Part shown: positions 9,155-17,572 of the stretch, in pieces | How positions within the stretch are numbered: the stretch's first letter is position 1 | How the letters are laid out: every line of letters begins with the position of its first letter | Assembly: GCF_003664035.1 (NCBI RefSeq) | Contig: NZ_RCCK01000014.1 | Span: 62,001 to 126,000, forward strand | Length of the DNA: 64,000 bases | Source of the DNA: Pedobacter alluvionis | Lineage (GTDB): Bacteria > Bacteroidota > Bacteroidia > Sphingobacteriales > Sphingobacteriaceae | Reading direction: 5' to 3' | Notes under the pieces: model-generated | Told to the model about the DNA's origin: nothing | The model's input: the letters and a program-made list of their open reading frames with translations, nothing else | Database searches by the model: none | Translations under genes and position numbers: made by a program

Positions 9155-9819
9155 TATGAATTGAGATTAAAATAAATGTAAATGGGTATTAACATAAAAC
9201 CCAGGGTGATGGCCAGGGAATAGATCCACCCAACAACGCGGATGGCAACTGCATATTTGCGGTGATATAGCCCAAGCGTTCTGGAAGCACTAAAAAAACC
9301 ATGAAGTAAATGAAATCCAAGGGCGATGAAAGAGAGTTCATATAGAATCACATACCAGCCTTGCTGAAAAGAAGTGATTACAATAGTATAGAGATCTTTA
9401 TTTCCTTTTGCATCCAGCGGCAGGTTTCCAAACTTGTAAACGTACCAATAATCTTTAAAGTGGATAATCAGGAAGATTAGAATAATGGTACCCAATATTC
9501 CCATGTTCCGGCTGTTCCATGAACTGACTTTGCTGCGTTTATCGTAAACATATTTGCTGCCCTGCGCTTTGATGTTTACCCGGGTAATGATTAAGGCATA
9601 AACTGCATGAGCGATCAAGGAAAGATATAATACATAAGAGATGATCTTGATCAGGATGTTCCCAGACAATAAATGAGAATACCAGTTGAACTGCTCCCGT
9701 GCCAGCTCAGGTGGCGAAAGAAGTTGAAGATTCCCCAATAAATGGATGATGAGAAAAAAGCACAGGAAAAGTCCTGTGGTAGCCATGACGAGCTTATAAA
9801 TTAACGTTGTTTGTTTCAT
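9154..9819 (-). CDS. frdC/sdhC: Succinate dehydrogenase/fumarate reductase cytochrome b subunit
   Basis: This 221-residue membrane protein has five hydrophobic stretches and conserved histidines in or near them (LIIHLLGN, LSLIAHAVYAL, LIIHFKDYW, LGFHLLHGF), matching the di-haem b558 anchor of menaquinone-linked complex II. It anchors FrdA/FrdB and exchanges electrons with menaquinone. The pathway for menaquinone is partly encoded later in the window (mqnA, mqnE). The gene sits 37 nt after the dicarboxylate transporter and overlaps frdA by one nucleotide. Confidence 0.9.
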   Translation of the reverse strand: MKQTTLIYKLVMATTGLFLCFFLIIHLLGNLQLLSPPELAREQFNWYSHLLSGNILIKIISYVLYLSLIAHAVYALIITRVNIKAQGSKYVYDKRSKVSSWNSRNMGILGTIILIFLIIHFKDYWYVYKFGNLPLDAKGNKDLYTIVITSFQQGWYVILYELSFIALGFHLLHGFFSASRTLGLYHRKYAVAIRVVGWIYSLAITLGFMLIPIYIYFNLNS

Positions 9820-9856
9820 AGTTGAATGTTTTCAAAAATTTTGTGCTGATTATTAC

Positions 9857-11287
9857 CTACCAAAGGCCGATAACTTTCCACCACATACCGCCCACGATAA
9901 ACCAAACCAATAAGAAGAGTACGCTCATAAAAAAGCCTTGCTTCCACCAGTCTTTCAAATCAACGTAAGTACTTCCGAAAAATATCGGTGCCGGACCATG
10001 GCCATAATGTGTAAGCGATCCCATTAATGAGGCACATGCACCCAGGAATATGGCGAGCATTGTCCCAGGTACACCCACGGCAATACCTACAGCCAAAAAC
10101 ACTGAATACATTGCTGCAACCTGAGCTGTAGCGCTGGCGAACATATAATGGCAATAAGAGTAGACTAATATGATCACCGGAAAAGCAAGCTGCCAGCTGA
10201 GGCCCGTCATCTGGCCTCCCACAAGCTGTCCAAACCATCCGATGAACCCTAAAGAATTCAGGAATGATCCCATCATCACCAGGGAAGAGAACCAAACGAT
10301 GGTATCCCAGGCACCTTTTTCCGATTTTACATCTTCCCAGGTGAGCACGCCACATAAGAGCAAAATACAAAGGCCGATGAGTGCTCCGGTTGTTGCGTCT
10401 ATGGCAAACAGGTTACCAAAAATCCACAGCACCAAAAGGATAATAAAAGTTGCGACCATCAGCCATTCTTTTACCGTCATCGGCCCCATTTCCTTTAATT
10501 GCTTTGCAGCAATAGCAGGAGCTTCTTTGGTTTCTTTTAACTCAGGTGGAAAAACCTTATATAAAAATAATGGAACCAGAATAAAACAGACCAGTCCGGG
10601 AACCAGTGCTGCAATGGCCCAGCTTCCCCATGTGATTGTAACACCAAGGTCCCGTGCGAACTTTTGAGCCATGGGATTACTTGCCGTTGCGGTTAAAAAC
10701 ATGACTGAAGTAATCATATTTGCATTATAACTGCTCAAAGTTAGAAATGCACCTATTTTACGGTGAGTCTCTGCTTTTTCAGGTATTGAGCCCATATTTA
10801 CCGCAATGGATTTCATGATGGGAAATATTACTCCCCCGGCACGTGCGGTATTACTCGGAATAGCGGGCGCTAAAATAAGATCGGCTGTATTCAGACCGTA
10901 TGCTAAACCCAATGGGCTTTTGCCAAAAATCTTGATAAAACTGTATGCTATCCGTGTTCCCAATCCAGTTTTAATAAACCCCCTGGCAATAAAAAAGGCA
11001 AGACCGATCAGCCAGATGGTTGAATTACCAAAACCACTTAGTGCGTTTAGGATCGATTTGCCCGGATCACCAGGTGCCAATACCTGGGTGGCGGCACAGA
11101 GGGTAATGCCAATAATGGCCATGGTGCCCATTGATGCAGCTTTAGATATGATCCCCACAATGGTTGCTACAAAAATAGCAAGCAAATGCCATGCATTAGG
11201 CTTCACACCCTCAGGCACTGGGATAAACCAGATCGCAACGCCTACCAAAACGGTAATGATGAGCGATTTTAAATTAATTTCTTTCAT
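9857..11287 (-). CDS. DASS/SLC13-type dicarboxylate transporter
   Basis: The 476-residue protein is hydrophobic throughout, with about 11-13 predicted membrane helices, and carries DASS family hallmarks: LLAIFVATIVGIIS near the N-terminus, the SNT-like segment IPSNTARAGGVIFPI (about residues 142-156) and a matching second repeat around SATAQVAAMYSVF. Relatives exchange or co-transport C4-dicarboxylates, 2-oxoglutarate, citrate or tartrate. Between fumC/porin and frdCAB, import of malate or fumarate, or export of succinate, is the natural inference. The gap to the porin gene is 11 nt, so it is clearly in the same operon. The exact substrate is not readable from the sequence. Confidence 0.88.
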   Translation of the reverse strand: MKEINLKSLIITVLVGVAIWFIPVPEGVKPNAWHLLAIFVATIVGIISKAASMGTMAIIGITLCAATQVLAPGDPGKSILNALSGFGNSTIWLIGLAFFIARGFIKTGLGTRIAYSFIKIFGKSPLGLAYGLNTADLILAPAIPSNTARAGGVIFPIMKSIAVNMGSIPEKAETHRKIGAFLTLSSYNANMITSVMFLTATASNPMAQKFARDLGVTITWGSWAIAALVPGLVCFILVPLFLYKVFPPELKETKEAPAIAAKQLKEMGPMTVKEWLMVATFIILLVLWIFGNLFAIDATTGALIGLCILLLCGVLTWEDVKSEKGAWDTIVWFSSLVMMGSFLNSLGFIGWFGQLVGGQMTGLSWQLAFPVIILVYSYCHYMFASATAQVAAMYSVFLAVGIAVGVPGTMLAIFLGACASLMGSLTHYGHGPAPIFFGSTYVDLKDWWKQGFFMSVLFLLVWFIVGGMWWKVIGLW

Positions 11288-11298
11288 GATCGTTTTAT

Positions 11299-12492
11299 TT
11301 AAAAGCGTATTTGTAACTGAACATAGCCCAGATTACGGTTATAGGTTGTGGTTAAGGGCACCTGGTTTTTAAACCGGTCAAATGCCACACCCACCTGAAG
11401 TGCCGCGTAGAAATCATCAGCAAAAATCAGCGACACATTAGGGATAAGCGTTTGGCGGGAATTACTGGCAAGCTTGTAATTCTCATCAAAGTATTCATAC
11501 CGACAGGAGAATTCAACCGCCCGGAGCCTACGGCTTTGATGATTATAGCGAAAGGTTGGAAAGAAATAAAAGCCTTGCATCTGATATTCATCCAGATTCG
11601 GACGGATCGCCTGCTTATCTGCGTTATAGGCCAGGAAATTCGCACCTTTTTTGTATTCGGCCATGAGCAAGAGATCGAACTTGCTCGATAACGGGATCTT
11701 TGCAGTTGCATCTGCTCCATAGGCCTGGCCGATACTACTGCCTCCTAAACTGCCTGTTCCTGCATTTACCCCCAGGGTAAAGTCCTTGATCAGATCTGTT
11801 TCCAGCCTTGCATATAAATTTTTCGTATTGTTATCATCCGAAGACTGGTTTTTGTTATTTCCATTATAAGCACCCGCAAAGTATCTGATTTTACCTCCGG
11901 GAACTACATTACCGAAAATCGAAAGTCCTGTCTGAAAACTCTGCCAACCGTTTTTACCAAAGGCGTAGTACTGATTTGAAAAGTCCAGCGTACGGATAAT
12001 GTCAACGGCCATCACATCTTCAATACCAAAAAACGGACGGAACTGACCGGCCTGAATATGAAAATACTGGTTCATCGAATATTTGATATAGGCATTTTCA
12101 AGCACTTTATTGCTCGGATCGCTGTTGAACTCTGCCAGGTTAGCCAGGATATTGGCCGAAAAATGATCGTTGATATCTCCTTTCACCATTATCCTTGCCC
12201 GTTTCACCAGAAAAGTATTGGAGATCGCTTTCGACGTTGCCGGATCAAAGTTTTTGCCGTTGATGTCTACATTTTTATCTAAAGCGAGTACATACCTGGT
12301 TTGCAATACACCTGCAAATGTGAGCTTTCTTTTATAGGCAGAGTAGTTTTTAAGCGTATCGCTCAATCGGGTCTGGTCTTTTTGTTGGGCAAAAGCAACG
12401 CTACTGAATAGAAAGAAAAGAATGAATATAAAACCCTGAGATTTCAGAATGGGCATTGAAACAGTTTGCATCATTATAGATTTGTATTTCAT
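11299..12492 (-). CDS. OprO/OprP-like outer-membrane porin
   Basis: The 397-residue product has an N-terminal signal peptide (hydrophobic residues about 19-35 ending AFAQ) and then alternating beta-strand patterns ending in a C-terminal strand (YVQLQIRF) with terminal Phe, which fits an outer-membrane barrel. Segments such as FLVKRARIMVKGDINDHFSA and YFHIQAGQFRPFFGIED are typical of the phosphate-selective porin O/P family in Bacteroidota, whose members are not all phosphate-specific. The start codon overlaps the fumC stop by 4 nt (ATGA). Its place in a fumarate operon suggests an outer-membrane path for dicarboxylates rather than phosphate, but that is inference. Confidence 0.85.
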   Translation of the reverse strand: MKYKSIMMQTVSMPILKSQGFIFILFFLFSSVAFAQQKDQTRLSDTLKNYSAYKRKLTFAGVLQTRYVLALDKNVDINGKNFDPATSKAISNTFLVKRARIMVKGDINDHFSANILANLAEFNSDPSNKVLENAYIKYSMNQYFHIQAGQFRPFFGIEDVMAVDIIRTLDFSNQYYAFGKNGWQSFQTGLSIFGNVVPGGKIRYFAGAYNGNNKNQSSDDNNTKNLYARLETDLIKDFTLGVNAGTGSLGGSSIGQAYGADATAKIPLSSKFDLLLMAEYKKGANFLAYNADKQAIRPNLDEYQMQGFYFFPTFRYNHQSRRLRAVEFSCRYEYFDENYKLASNSRQTLIPNVSLIFADDFYAALQVGVAFDRFKNQVPLTTTYNRNLGYVQLQIRF

Positions 12493-13925
12493 GACTTAAT
12501 TGCCCCGATCATATCTTCAGGGCGTACCCATTCATCAAACTGGGCATCGGTTAACATACCAAGCCTGACTGCGGCCTCACGCAAAGTAATGTTTCCGGCC
12601 ATCGCAGATTTGGCTACTTTGGCGGAATTGTCGTATCCAATATGTGGATTGAGGGCGGTTACCAGCATGAGGGAAGTTTCGAGGTGTTTTTTGATTCCCT
12701 CATAATTGGGCTCTATACCTAAGGCACAGTGCTCGTTGAATGACTGGCAGGCATCTCCGATCAACCTGGCGGATTGCAGAAAATTAGCCGCCATTACGGG
12801 CTTAAATACATTTAGCTGAAACTGTCCATTTGAACCCGCGAATGTTATGGCAACATCGTTCCCCATAACCTGCGCGGCAACCATCGTCAATGCCTCATTT
12901 TGAGTGGGGTTAACTTTTCCCGGCATGATGGATGAGCCAGGCTCATTTTCAGGCAGATGTAATTCCCCAATGCCACATCTTGGCCCCGAGGCCAGCATAC
13001 GTATGTTTGATGCAATATGCATCAACGAAACTGCAATCTGTTTAAGCGCTCCATGTGTTTCCACAATGGCATCATGAGCTGAAAGTGCCTCATATTTATT
13101 ATCCGCTGTGCGGAAGGGCAAACCGGTGAAGTCTGCAATATATTTTGCAACTAAAACATCATATCCTTCGGTTGTATTCATTCCTGTACCAACAGCGGTT
13201 CCGCCTAATGCAAGTTCGGATAAGTGATCCAAAGTATGTCTTAATGCTTTCAGACCATGATCCAGCTGGGATACGTAACCGGAGATTTCCTGTCCAAGTG
13301 TCAGGGGAGTTGCATCCATTAGATGTGTCCGGCCAATTTTAATGATGTCCATAAAATCTTCAGATTTTACCCTAAGGGTATCCCGCAGTTTTTCAATTCC
13401 GGGAATGGTAACATCAATTAAAATTTTATATGCAGCAATATGCATCGCGGTAGGAAAGGTATCGTTTGAAGACTGTGATTTATTGACATCGTCATTGGGG
13501 TGGACAAATAATTTTCCTTTTCCGAGTTCATTGCCCTGGAGTACATGGATCCTATTGGAAATGACTTCATTGGCATTCATATTGGATTGCGTTCCAGAGC
13601 CCGTCTGCCAGATTACCAGTGGAAATTCATCTGACAATTCTCCTGAAATGATTTCATCACAGACCTGAGAAATCAGATCGCGTTTATCCTCAGACAATAC
13701 CTCCAGGTCATGATTTGCAAATGCTGCAGCTTTTTTAAGGAATCCGAATGCTTCAATAATTTCTGAAGGCATTGATGCGAGAGGACCAATCTTAAAATTA
13801 TTTCTGGAGCGCTCGGTCTGCGCACCCCAGTAACGGTTTTGGGGAACCTGTATTTCGCCCATACTATCATGTTCTGTTCTCGAAAATTGAGTTGCACTAC
13901 TTATTGTATCTGTATCGGATTGCAT
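12489..13925 (-). CDS. fumC: Class II fumarase
   Basis: The 478-residue enzyme interconverts fumarate and malate. It has the class II N-terminal motif RTEHDSMGEIQVP, the SGSGTQSNMN-like loop (QTGSGTQSNMNANEV), and the superfamily signature GSSIMPGKVNP. The length is normal for iron-free fumarase (about 460-480). It is the first gene of the operon fumC-porin-transporter-frdCAB, so malate made in the reductive TCA branch can be dehydrated to fumarate and then reduced. A perfect FNR-like dyad is centred about 59 nt upstream of its ATG, which fits an activator site overlapping the -35 region. The short N-terminal extension before RTEH is unremarkable. Confidence 0.96.
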   Translation of the reverse strand: MQSDTDTISSATQFSRTEHDSMGEIQVPQNRYWGAQTERSRNNFKIGPLASMPSEIIEAFGFLKKAAAFANHDLEVLSEDKRDLISQVCDEIISGELSDEFPLVIWQTGSGTQSNMNANEVISNRIHVLQGNELGKGKLFVHPNDDVNKSQSSNDTFPTAMHIAAYKILIDVTIPGIEKLRDTLRVKSEDFMDIIKIGRTHLMDATPLTLGQEISGYVSQLDHGLKALRHTLDHLSELALGGTAVGTGMNTTEGYDVLVAKYIADFTGLPFRTADNKYEALSAHDAIVETHGALKQIAVSLMHIASNIRMLASGPRCGIGELHLPENEPGSSIMPGKVNPTQNEALTMVAAQVMGNDVAITFAGSNGQFQLNVFKPVMAANFLQSARLIGDACQSFNEHCALGIEPNYEGIKKHLETSLMLVTALNPHIGYDNSAKVAKSAMAGNITLREAAVRLGMLTDAQFDEWVRPEDMIGAIKS

Positions 13926-13976
13926 ATGTGATCTATTAGGATTTATGTAAAAGTGGGCAGCTTTTCATGGGTGTGC

Positions 13977-13992
13977 CATGATGGCAATCATG
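13977..13992. promoter_or_regulatory. FNR-like operator between fumC and tautomerase gene
   Basis: CATGAT-GGCA-ATCATG is a perfect 6+6 dyad containing the FNR-type core TGAT-N4-ATCA. Its centre is about 59 nt from the fumC ATG and 103 nt from the tautomerase ATG. On the fumC side a weak -7-like element (CACTTTTA) begins about 29.5 nt from the centre. On the other side TACTTTG begins about 51.5 nt away. The same two distances recur at other boxes in the island. Confidence 0.65.
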
Positions 13993-14087
13993 CAGGATGG
14001 TGATATGCATCAGTACGTATTAACTGTAAATCGCCTACTTTGTATATCGCATAGCCAATTCAGGCATTGCATTTAAATATCCACCTC

Positions 14088-14483
14088 ATGCCTTACCTAC
14101 AATTAGAAGTCATCAGAAATTATCCTTACGCCGTGAAAAAACTATTGGCGAAGCGGATTGGAGAAACCTATTCAAAAATCATGAAAGCTGACGCGAACCG
14201 AATCACTATCAGCATCAGGGAACTTGGAGAAGGCGCAATCTGGAGGTGCGGTGATCATGAACCTATGCCAGCTGCGATTATGATGTGTGACATCCGCCAG
14301 GGCCGTAGTGTGCAGACTAGAAAGAAGCTTTCCATAGCGCTTATAGATATGTGCAACGAAGTTCTGGGGCTGGAGACCGGTCAGCTTAACATCGAATTCA
14401 CACAGCACAGTGGCGACGAGATGTATCACCAGCGTTTGGGAAGCTTTAGTTCAGAGTGGTCACCGGATGAGGGTTCTTTGTAG
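14088..14483 (+). CDS. Tautomerase-superfamily protein
   Basis: I place the start at 14088, giving 131 residues that begin M-P-Y-L-Q-L-E-V. Proline directly after the start methionine is the catalytic base in 4-oxalocrotonate tautomerase-like enzymes, and the upstream in-frame ATG at 14067 would bury it. The length matches the longer (about 130-residue) tautomerase family rather than the 60-residue 4-OT type. The segment RQGRSVQTRKKLSIALIDMC resembles the family's helix after the second strand. The gene is divergent from fumC and shares its FNR-like box. Its end overlaps the convergent L,D-transpeptidase gene by 24 nt. The substrate is unknown. Confidence 0.75.
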   Translation: MPYLQLEVIRNYPYAVKKLLAKRIGETYSKIMKADANRITISIRELGEGAIWRCGDHEPMPAAIMMCDIRQGRSVQTRKKLSIALIDMCNEVLGLETGQLNIEFTQHSGDEMYHQRLGSFSSEWSPDEGSL

Positions 14484-16001
14484 TGAAGGAACTGGGTTCT
14501 GTGCTTTCAGGTTTATCTTCAAGTCCGATGCAAGGAGCCTTTCATAACCATACATAGCCATTTCCAGCGCCCGGTCCTGGGCATAAAGGTCATTGTAGAT
14601 AACCAGTTGGCTATCGATCATTTCGCAGGTGATATAACTTATAGATAGTGATAACGGGGTTTTTAGTACGAAATCCTTTTTTTGATATGCCAAGATTGCT
14701 TTACGCATTACGGGTATTTTTGCTTTGTTGCCATCTGCCGATAAGATAAGGGAGGCTAGTTTTTCAACCTTTTCCACGCGGATGCAGCCGTGGCTCAACG
14801 CCCTGTCTCTGGCCAGGAACAATTTCGGTTGTGGGGTATCATGTAGGAAAACCTGATACGGATTTTCGAACCGGAATACCAGTTTGCCCAGTGCATTATC
14901 ACAGCCGGAGGACTGCCTTGCAAAGTATTTTTTTGGATGTGCCTTAATGTACTTTAACTTTTTAGCGCTCACCGCAACATAATTCCCCTTTGCATCATAG
15001 ATAGCAAAATGATTATTGTCCAGATAGCCCGCGTCTTTAATCGCTTTTGGCAACAGTTCATTCACAAAAATAGTGTAGGGTACTTTCCATTCTGGAGCTG
15101 TGGTGAAATATGTTATAGAACTTTCGAGTGTCGGCGTTGGCGATGAGGCCTTACCCACTATGGTTTTAAATATATATACCGAATCTGCAAGATTTAGTTT
15201 CGCAATCTGTGCGGGAATATTGATCTCCAGATTTCGTCCTGGCTTACCCGTATTCCAACGCAGGCGTTCCATATTGATCGTCATTTTCCGGACGCTTTTT
15301 TCAGGAAATTCATAGCTGTCCTCCAGGTATTGCCCCCGGACAAGATGCATGTATTTTTGCAGATCACCGTATGCTTTGGATATGGGCTGAACGCTCGCTA
15401 TCTCATTGTAAAAATCTTTGCTCTCCATCAATTGACCCAATTTGAAAACGGCATCAAAATCACCTGGCTCCCCTTCATCAATTTTAGCTGGCGTCAACGA
15501 TGTATTAAACTTTCCGTAGTGCAGGTGGTTCATAAAAGTGATCATGGCATCAGTCATTAGTACATCAAAGATTGCGCGCTGGGCACCGCTAAGCATTTCT
15601 GGCTCCTCAAAAAGAATTTCAATCTGTTTATATAACAGGTTGTTCGCATGAAAATCATTCCGGTCTAATCCAAACTGGTTTACGCAGTCCAGGATCATCA
15701 TCGCGGGGGCAAGCTGTCTGTTGTGATTTTGCTTTTCCACCCAGGCCAGTTTATAACCTTTTGCTTTGTAAAAGCGTTCCGCAGATTTGGGATAGTTCAG
15801 CGTGCCCTGGCATGCCAGGAGCTGCGCTTTGGTCTGCTCAGAAATAAAGGCATCCCCTTTTTCTCCCTCCTTGGTAAAAGTAATGGCAGGATTCTGCGCC
15901 AGCGCATTGAACGAAATGTGTATAAGCAGGCAGATCATCCATATAATGAATACCGTTCTATAGCTTTTTGAACGGTTTGCTGTTTTGAAAATATTTTTCA
16001 T
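14460..16001 (-). CDS. L,D-transpeptidase, YcbB/LdtD-like
   Basis: The 513-residue protein has an N-terminal membrane or signal segment (about residues 18-36), a scaffold domain (about 60-200) and a YkuD catalytic domain (about 245-430). The active-site motif is LSHGCIRVEK, with the Cys nucleophile and preceding His in the usual S-H-G-C-[IV]-R form, and upstream HDTPQPKLF. Enzymes of this class make 3-3 cross-links or attach proteins to peptidoglycan, often during envelope stress or slow growth. A truncated relative of its scaffold domain lies at 33638-34030. The gene is in the redox island but lacks a well-placed FNR-like box of its own. Confidence 0.92.
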   Translation of the reverse strand: MKNIFKTANRSKSYRTVFIIWMICLLIHISFNALAQNPAITFTKEGEKGDAFISEQTKAQLLACQGTLNYPKSAERFYKAKGYKLAWVEKQNHNRQLAPAMMILDCVNQFGLDRNDFHANNLLYKQIEILFEEPEMLSGAQRAIFDVLMTDAMITFMNHLHYGKFNTSLTPAKIDEGEPGDFDAVFKLGQLMESKDFYNEIASVQPISKAYGDLQKYMHLVRGQYLEDSYEFPEKSVRKMTINMERLRWNTGKPGRNLEINIPAQIAKLNLADSVYIFKTIVGKASSPTPTLESSITYFTTAPEWKVPYTIFVNELLPKAIKDAGYLDNNHFAIYDAKGNYVAVSAKKLKYIKAHPKKYFARQSSGCDNALGKLVFRFENPYQVFLHDTPQPKLFLARDRALSHGCIRVEKVEKLASLILSADGNKAKIPVMRKAILAYQKKDFVLKTPLSLSISYITCEMIDSQLVIYNDLYAQDRALEMAMYGYERLLASDLKINLKAQNPVPSLQRTLIR

Positions 16002-16087
16002 CTGTTTATTTATTAAAAAGGATGGTGAATTTTATCATGATCTTTGAGCAACAAACTTCGGCTTAATCCTTTTCTCCCGAAATGATT

Positions 16088-16111
16088 AAGGTCAGCCTTT
16101 CGGCTGACCTT
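16088..16111. terminator. Perfect 10-bp hairpin with tetraloop
   Basis: AAGGTCAGCC and GGCTGACCTT pair perfectly around a 4-nt loop between the end of the 138-residue gene (16157) and the start of the L,D-transpeptidase gene. A minus-strand transcript from the usp-hypothetical pair would meet it about 50 nt after the stop. No long U run follows, so it may slow polymerase or stabilise a 3' end rather than act as a full intrinsic terminator. Confidence 0.55.
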
Positions 16112-16156
16112 GCACATCACCACAATTGGACAGAAGACATAAGGCTTTTTATGAGT

Positions 16157-16573
16157 TTATGATAATTCTTGCTGCGTTTTAATAACCTGCTGTATGAGTA
16201 AAAAAAGTTCTTTTTTGAGTGTCATGTAAGTCGTTGTGAGATGGGTCATCGCGTGTTCCATCTGCTCATGCTTGTCTGCCAGGAATTCACCACGGTCAAA
16301 CACCAGGTCTTCTGTTTGCCCTTCCAGATTTTTGAGGTGTTCGATCAGATGCATATCCGCACTGTACTTATCCTTTTCCAGTTGCAATAGTTTAGTGCCA
16401 ACACTTTTTAGTGGTTCAAGATATTCAGGACCTGACAGGCGGATAAAATAGTCATCTAAAAGGTGGTGCAGGAAAACGGTTTCGATCTTAAAAAAATCTA
16501 CATCGGATGCCCAATGCCGGGCTATAGCGTGATATTGACGATACTCTGCGGAGGTGCTGTTTATACCATTCAT
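16157..16573 (-). CDS. Hypothetical helical protein, 138 residues
   Basis: I do not recognise the family. The sequence is almost wholly helical in character, without a signal or membrane segment, and looks like a small helical bundle (heptad-like runs around LEKDKYSADMHLIEHLKNLE and MTLKKELFLLIQQVIKTQ). It is rich in His (H15, H20, H36, H37, and several around 75-110), which invites comparison with metal-binding four-helix proteins such as hemerythrins, but the H-x3-H...H-H-x3-E pattern is not clear. It follows a Usp gene by 25 nt in the same direction, so it is probably co-transcribed from that FNR-box promoter. Confidence 0.65.
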   Translation of the reverse strand: MNGINSTSAEYRQYHAIARHWASDVDFFKIETVFLHHLLDDYFIRLSGPEYLEPLKSVGTKLLQLEKDKYSADMHLIEHLKNLEGQTEDLVFDRGEFLADKHEQMEHAMTHLTTTYMTLKKELFLLIQQVIKTQQELS

Positions 16574-16598
16574 AAGTGGAATATTTTAATTAAAAGGT

Positions 16599-17429
16599 TT
16601 AAGAAGGAAAAATCAGTATGGGAACAGGATTATATAGTGAGCACTTATCTTTGAAGTATTGCTGCGTGAGGAAATTAAAATGAAAATGCTGGTCAACCAA
16701 AACCAGGAGATCTGCCTTCATTTCGCTCACTACTACTTCCAGCGTATCCATAGACTCGCCTTGATCCAGAATATTCAGGAAGAGTTTGTTATAGCCTACA
16801 TTTAGGCTGACTTCTTGATTAAATACTTCTTCTGCCTGACTGGTCTCCATCAGGGGAAGGCCGCTTGCGCTAGAGTGTGCGATAACCAGATTGGCATCCC
16901 AACAGGTGGCAAGGTTTGCCAGAAACTTTACAGTCCCAAGACCGCAGAAACGCAGGTCGGTCAAATATACCAACCGTTTGAGTTCATTCTCTGACCATGA
17001 GGAAGGAACGATCAGTAGTGGCACATGAATTTTATGTAACAGATTATTAATGGCAAGATTTACGTTGAGCAAAGCATGGGGCAGAAATTCATCCAAGCCC
17101 TTTATTACCATTAATATTTCATTTTCGCCTGCCAGCCTATATAGATCCCCATTTTCACAGGAAAAGCTCAATTCCTGAATTAAGGGTTTAAATCCCGGAT
17201 GGAGCAATTTTCTTTTCAGAAGATTTTTCATCAGCTTTGAATCCACCGCTACAGCATCCCTGACCTCTTGAAGGGTTTCAGTCCATCCATACTCCTCGGT
17301 AGTTAATTTTAGAGCCGGTAAATTAGCGAGGATGAGATTTACCCCAAGACGTTGTGCCAGGACGAGTGCAAATACCGCAGCATGCTCAGATTCTGGACTC
17401 TGATCGTTGATGATGATAATGGATTTCAT
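16599..17429 (-). CDS. Universal stress protein, two Usp domains
   Basis: The 276-residue protein has the two-domain Usp layout usual in Bacteroidota, with a first Usp unit (about 1-145, starting MKSIIIINDQSPESEHAAVF) and a second (about 150-276, with LVYLTDLRFCGLG and VSEMKADLLVLVDQ). The classical ATP-binding G-x2-G-x9-G-S/T motif is not evident in either half. It is one of four tandem Usp proteins in the island. An FNR-like box with one mismatch is centred 67 nt upstream, with a -7-like element GACCTTTG at a 29.5-nt offset. Usps commonly rise under oxygen or carbon limitation; the exact role is not inferable. Confidence 0.87.
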   Translation of the reverse strand: MKSIIIINDQSPESEHAAVFALVLAQRLGVNLILANLPALKLTTEEYGWTETLQEVRDAVAVDSKLMKNLLKRKLLHPGFKPLIQELSFSCENGDLYRLAGENEILMVIKGLDEFLPHALLNVNLAINNLLHKIHVPLLIVPSSWSENELKRLVYLTDLRFCGLGTVKFLANLATCWDANLVIAHSSASGLPLMETSQAEEVFNQEVSLNVGYNKLFLNILDQGESMDTLEVVVSEMKADLLVLVDQHFHFNFLTQQYFKDKCSLYNPVPILIFPS

Positions 17430-17439
17430 TTGTTATTTG

Positions 17440-17480
17440 TTTAAGCTATACGCTGACAACAAAGGTCGGTATAGCTTAAA
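17440..17480. repeat. 12-bp perfect inverted repeat in usp promoter
   Basis: TTTAAGCTATAC (17440-17451) and GTATAGCTTAAA (17469-17480) are perfect complements separated by 17 nt. The candidate -7 element and transcription start of the downstream usp gene lie between the arms. This makes it more likely to be a second operator around the start site than an RNA hairpin. Confidence 0.55.
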
Positions 17481-17490
17481 GCAAATGAAA

Positions 17491-17502
17491 TGATGGTGGT
17501 CA
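17491..17502. promoter_or_regulatory. FNR-like box upstream of usp (16599-17429)
   Basis: TGAT-GGTG-GTCA matches TGAT-N4-ATCA with one mismatch. On the minus strand GACCTTTG, a one-mismatch TAnnTTTG element, begins 29.5 nt from the box centre, putting the predicted start about 43 nt from the centre, as for class II FNR activation. The predicted 5' leader is about 24 nt. Confidence 0.5.
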
Positions 17503-17572
17503 CCTTAATGATTGCGGGTGATCATGATGTTAGCGTTTTGTATGAAAGTAAACCAAAATAACGTGTTTTCTT

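Noticed and set aside
16026..16037. TGAA-TTTT-ATCA upstream of the L,D-transpeptidase as another FNR-like box
   Set aside because: Its centre is only about 30 nt from the ATG, which leaves no room for a promoter at either recurring distance; an AT-rich chance match is likely.
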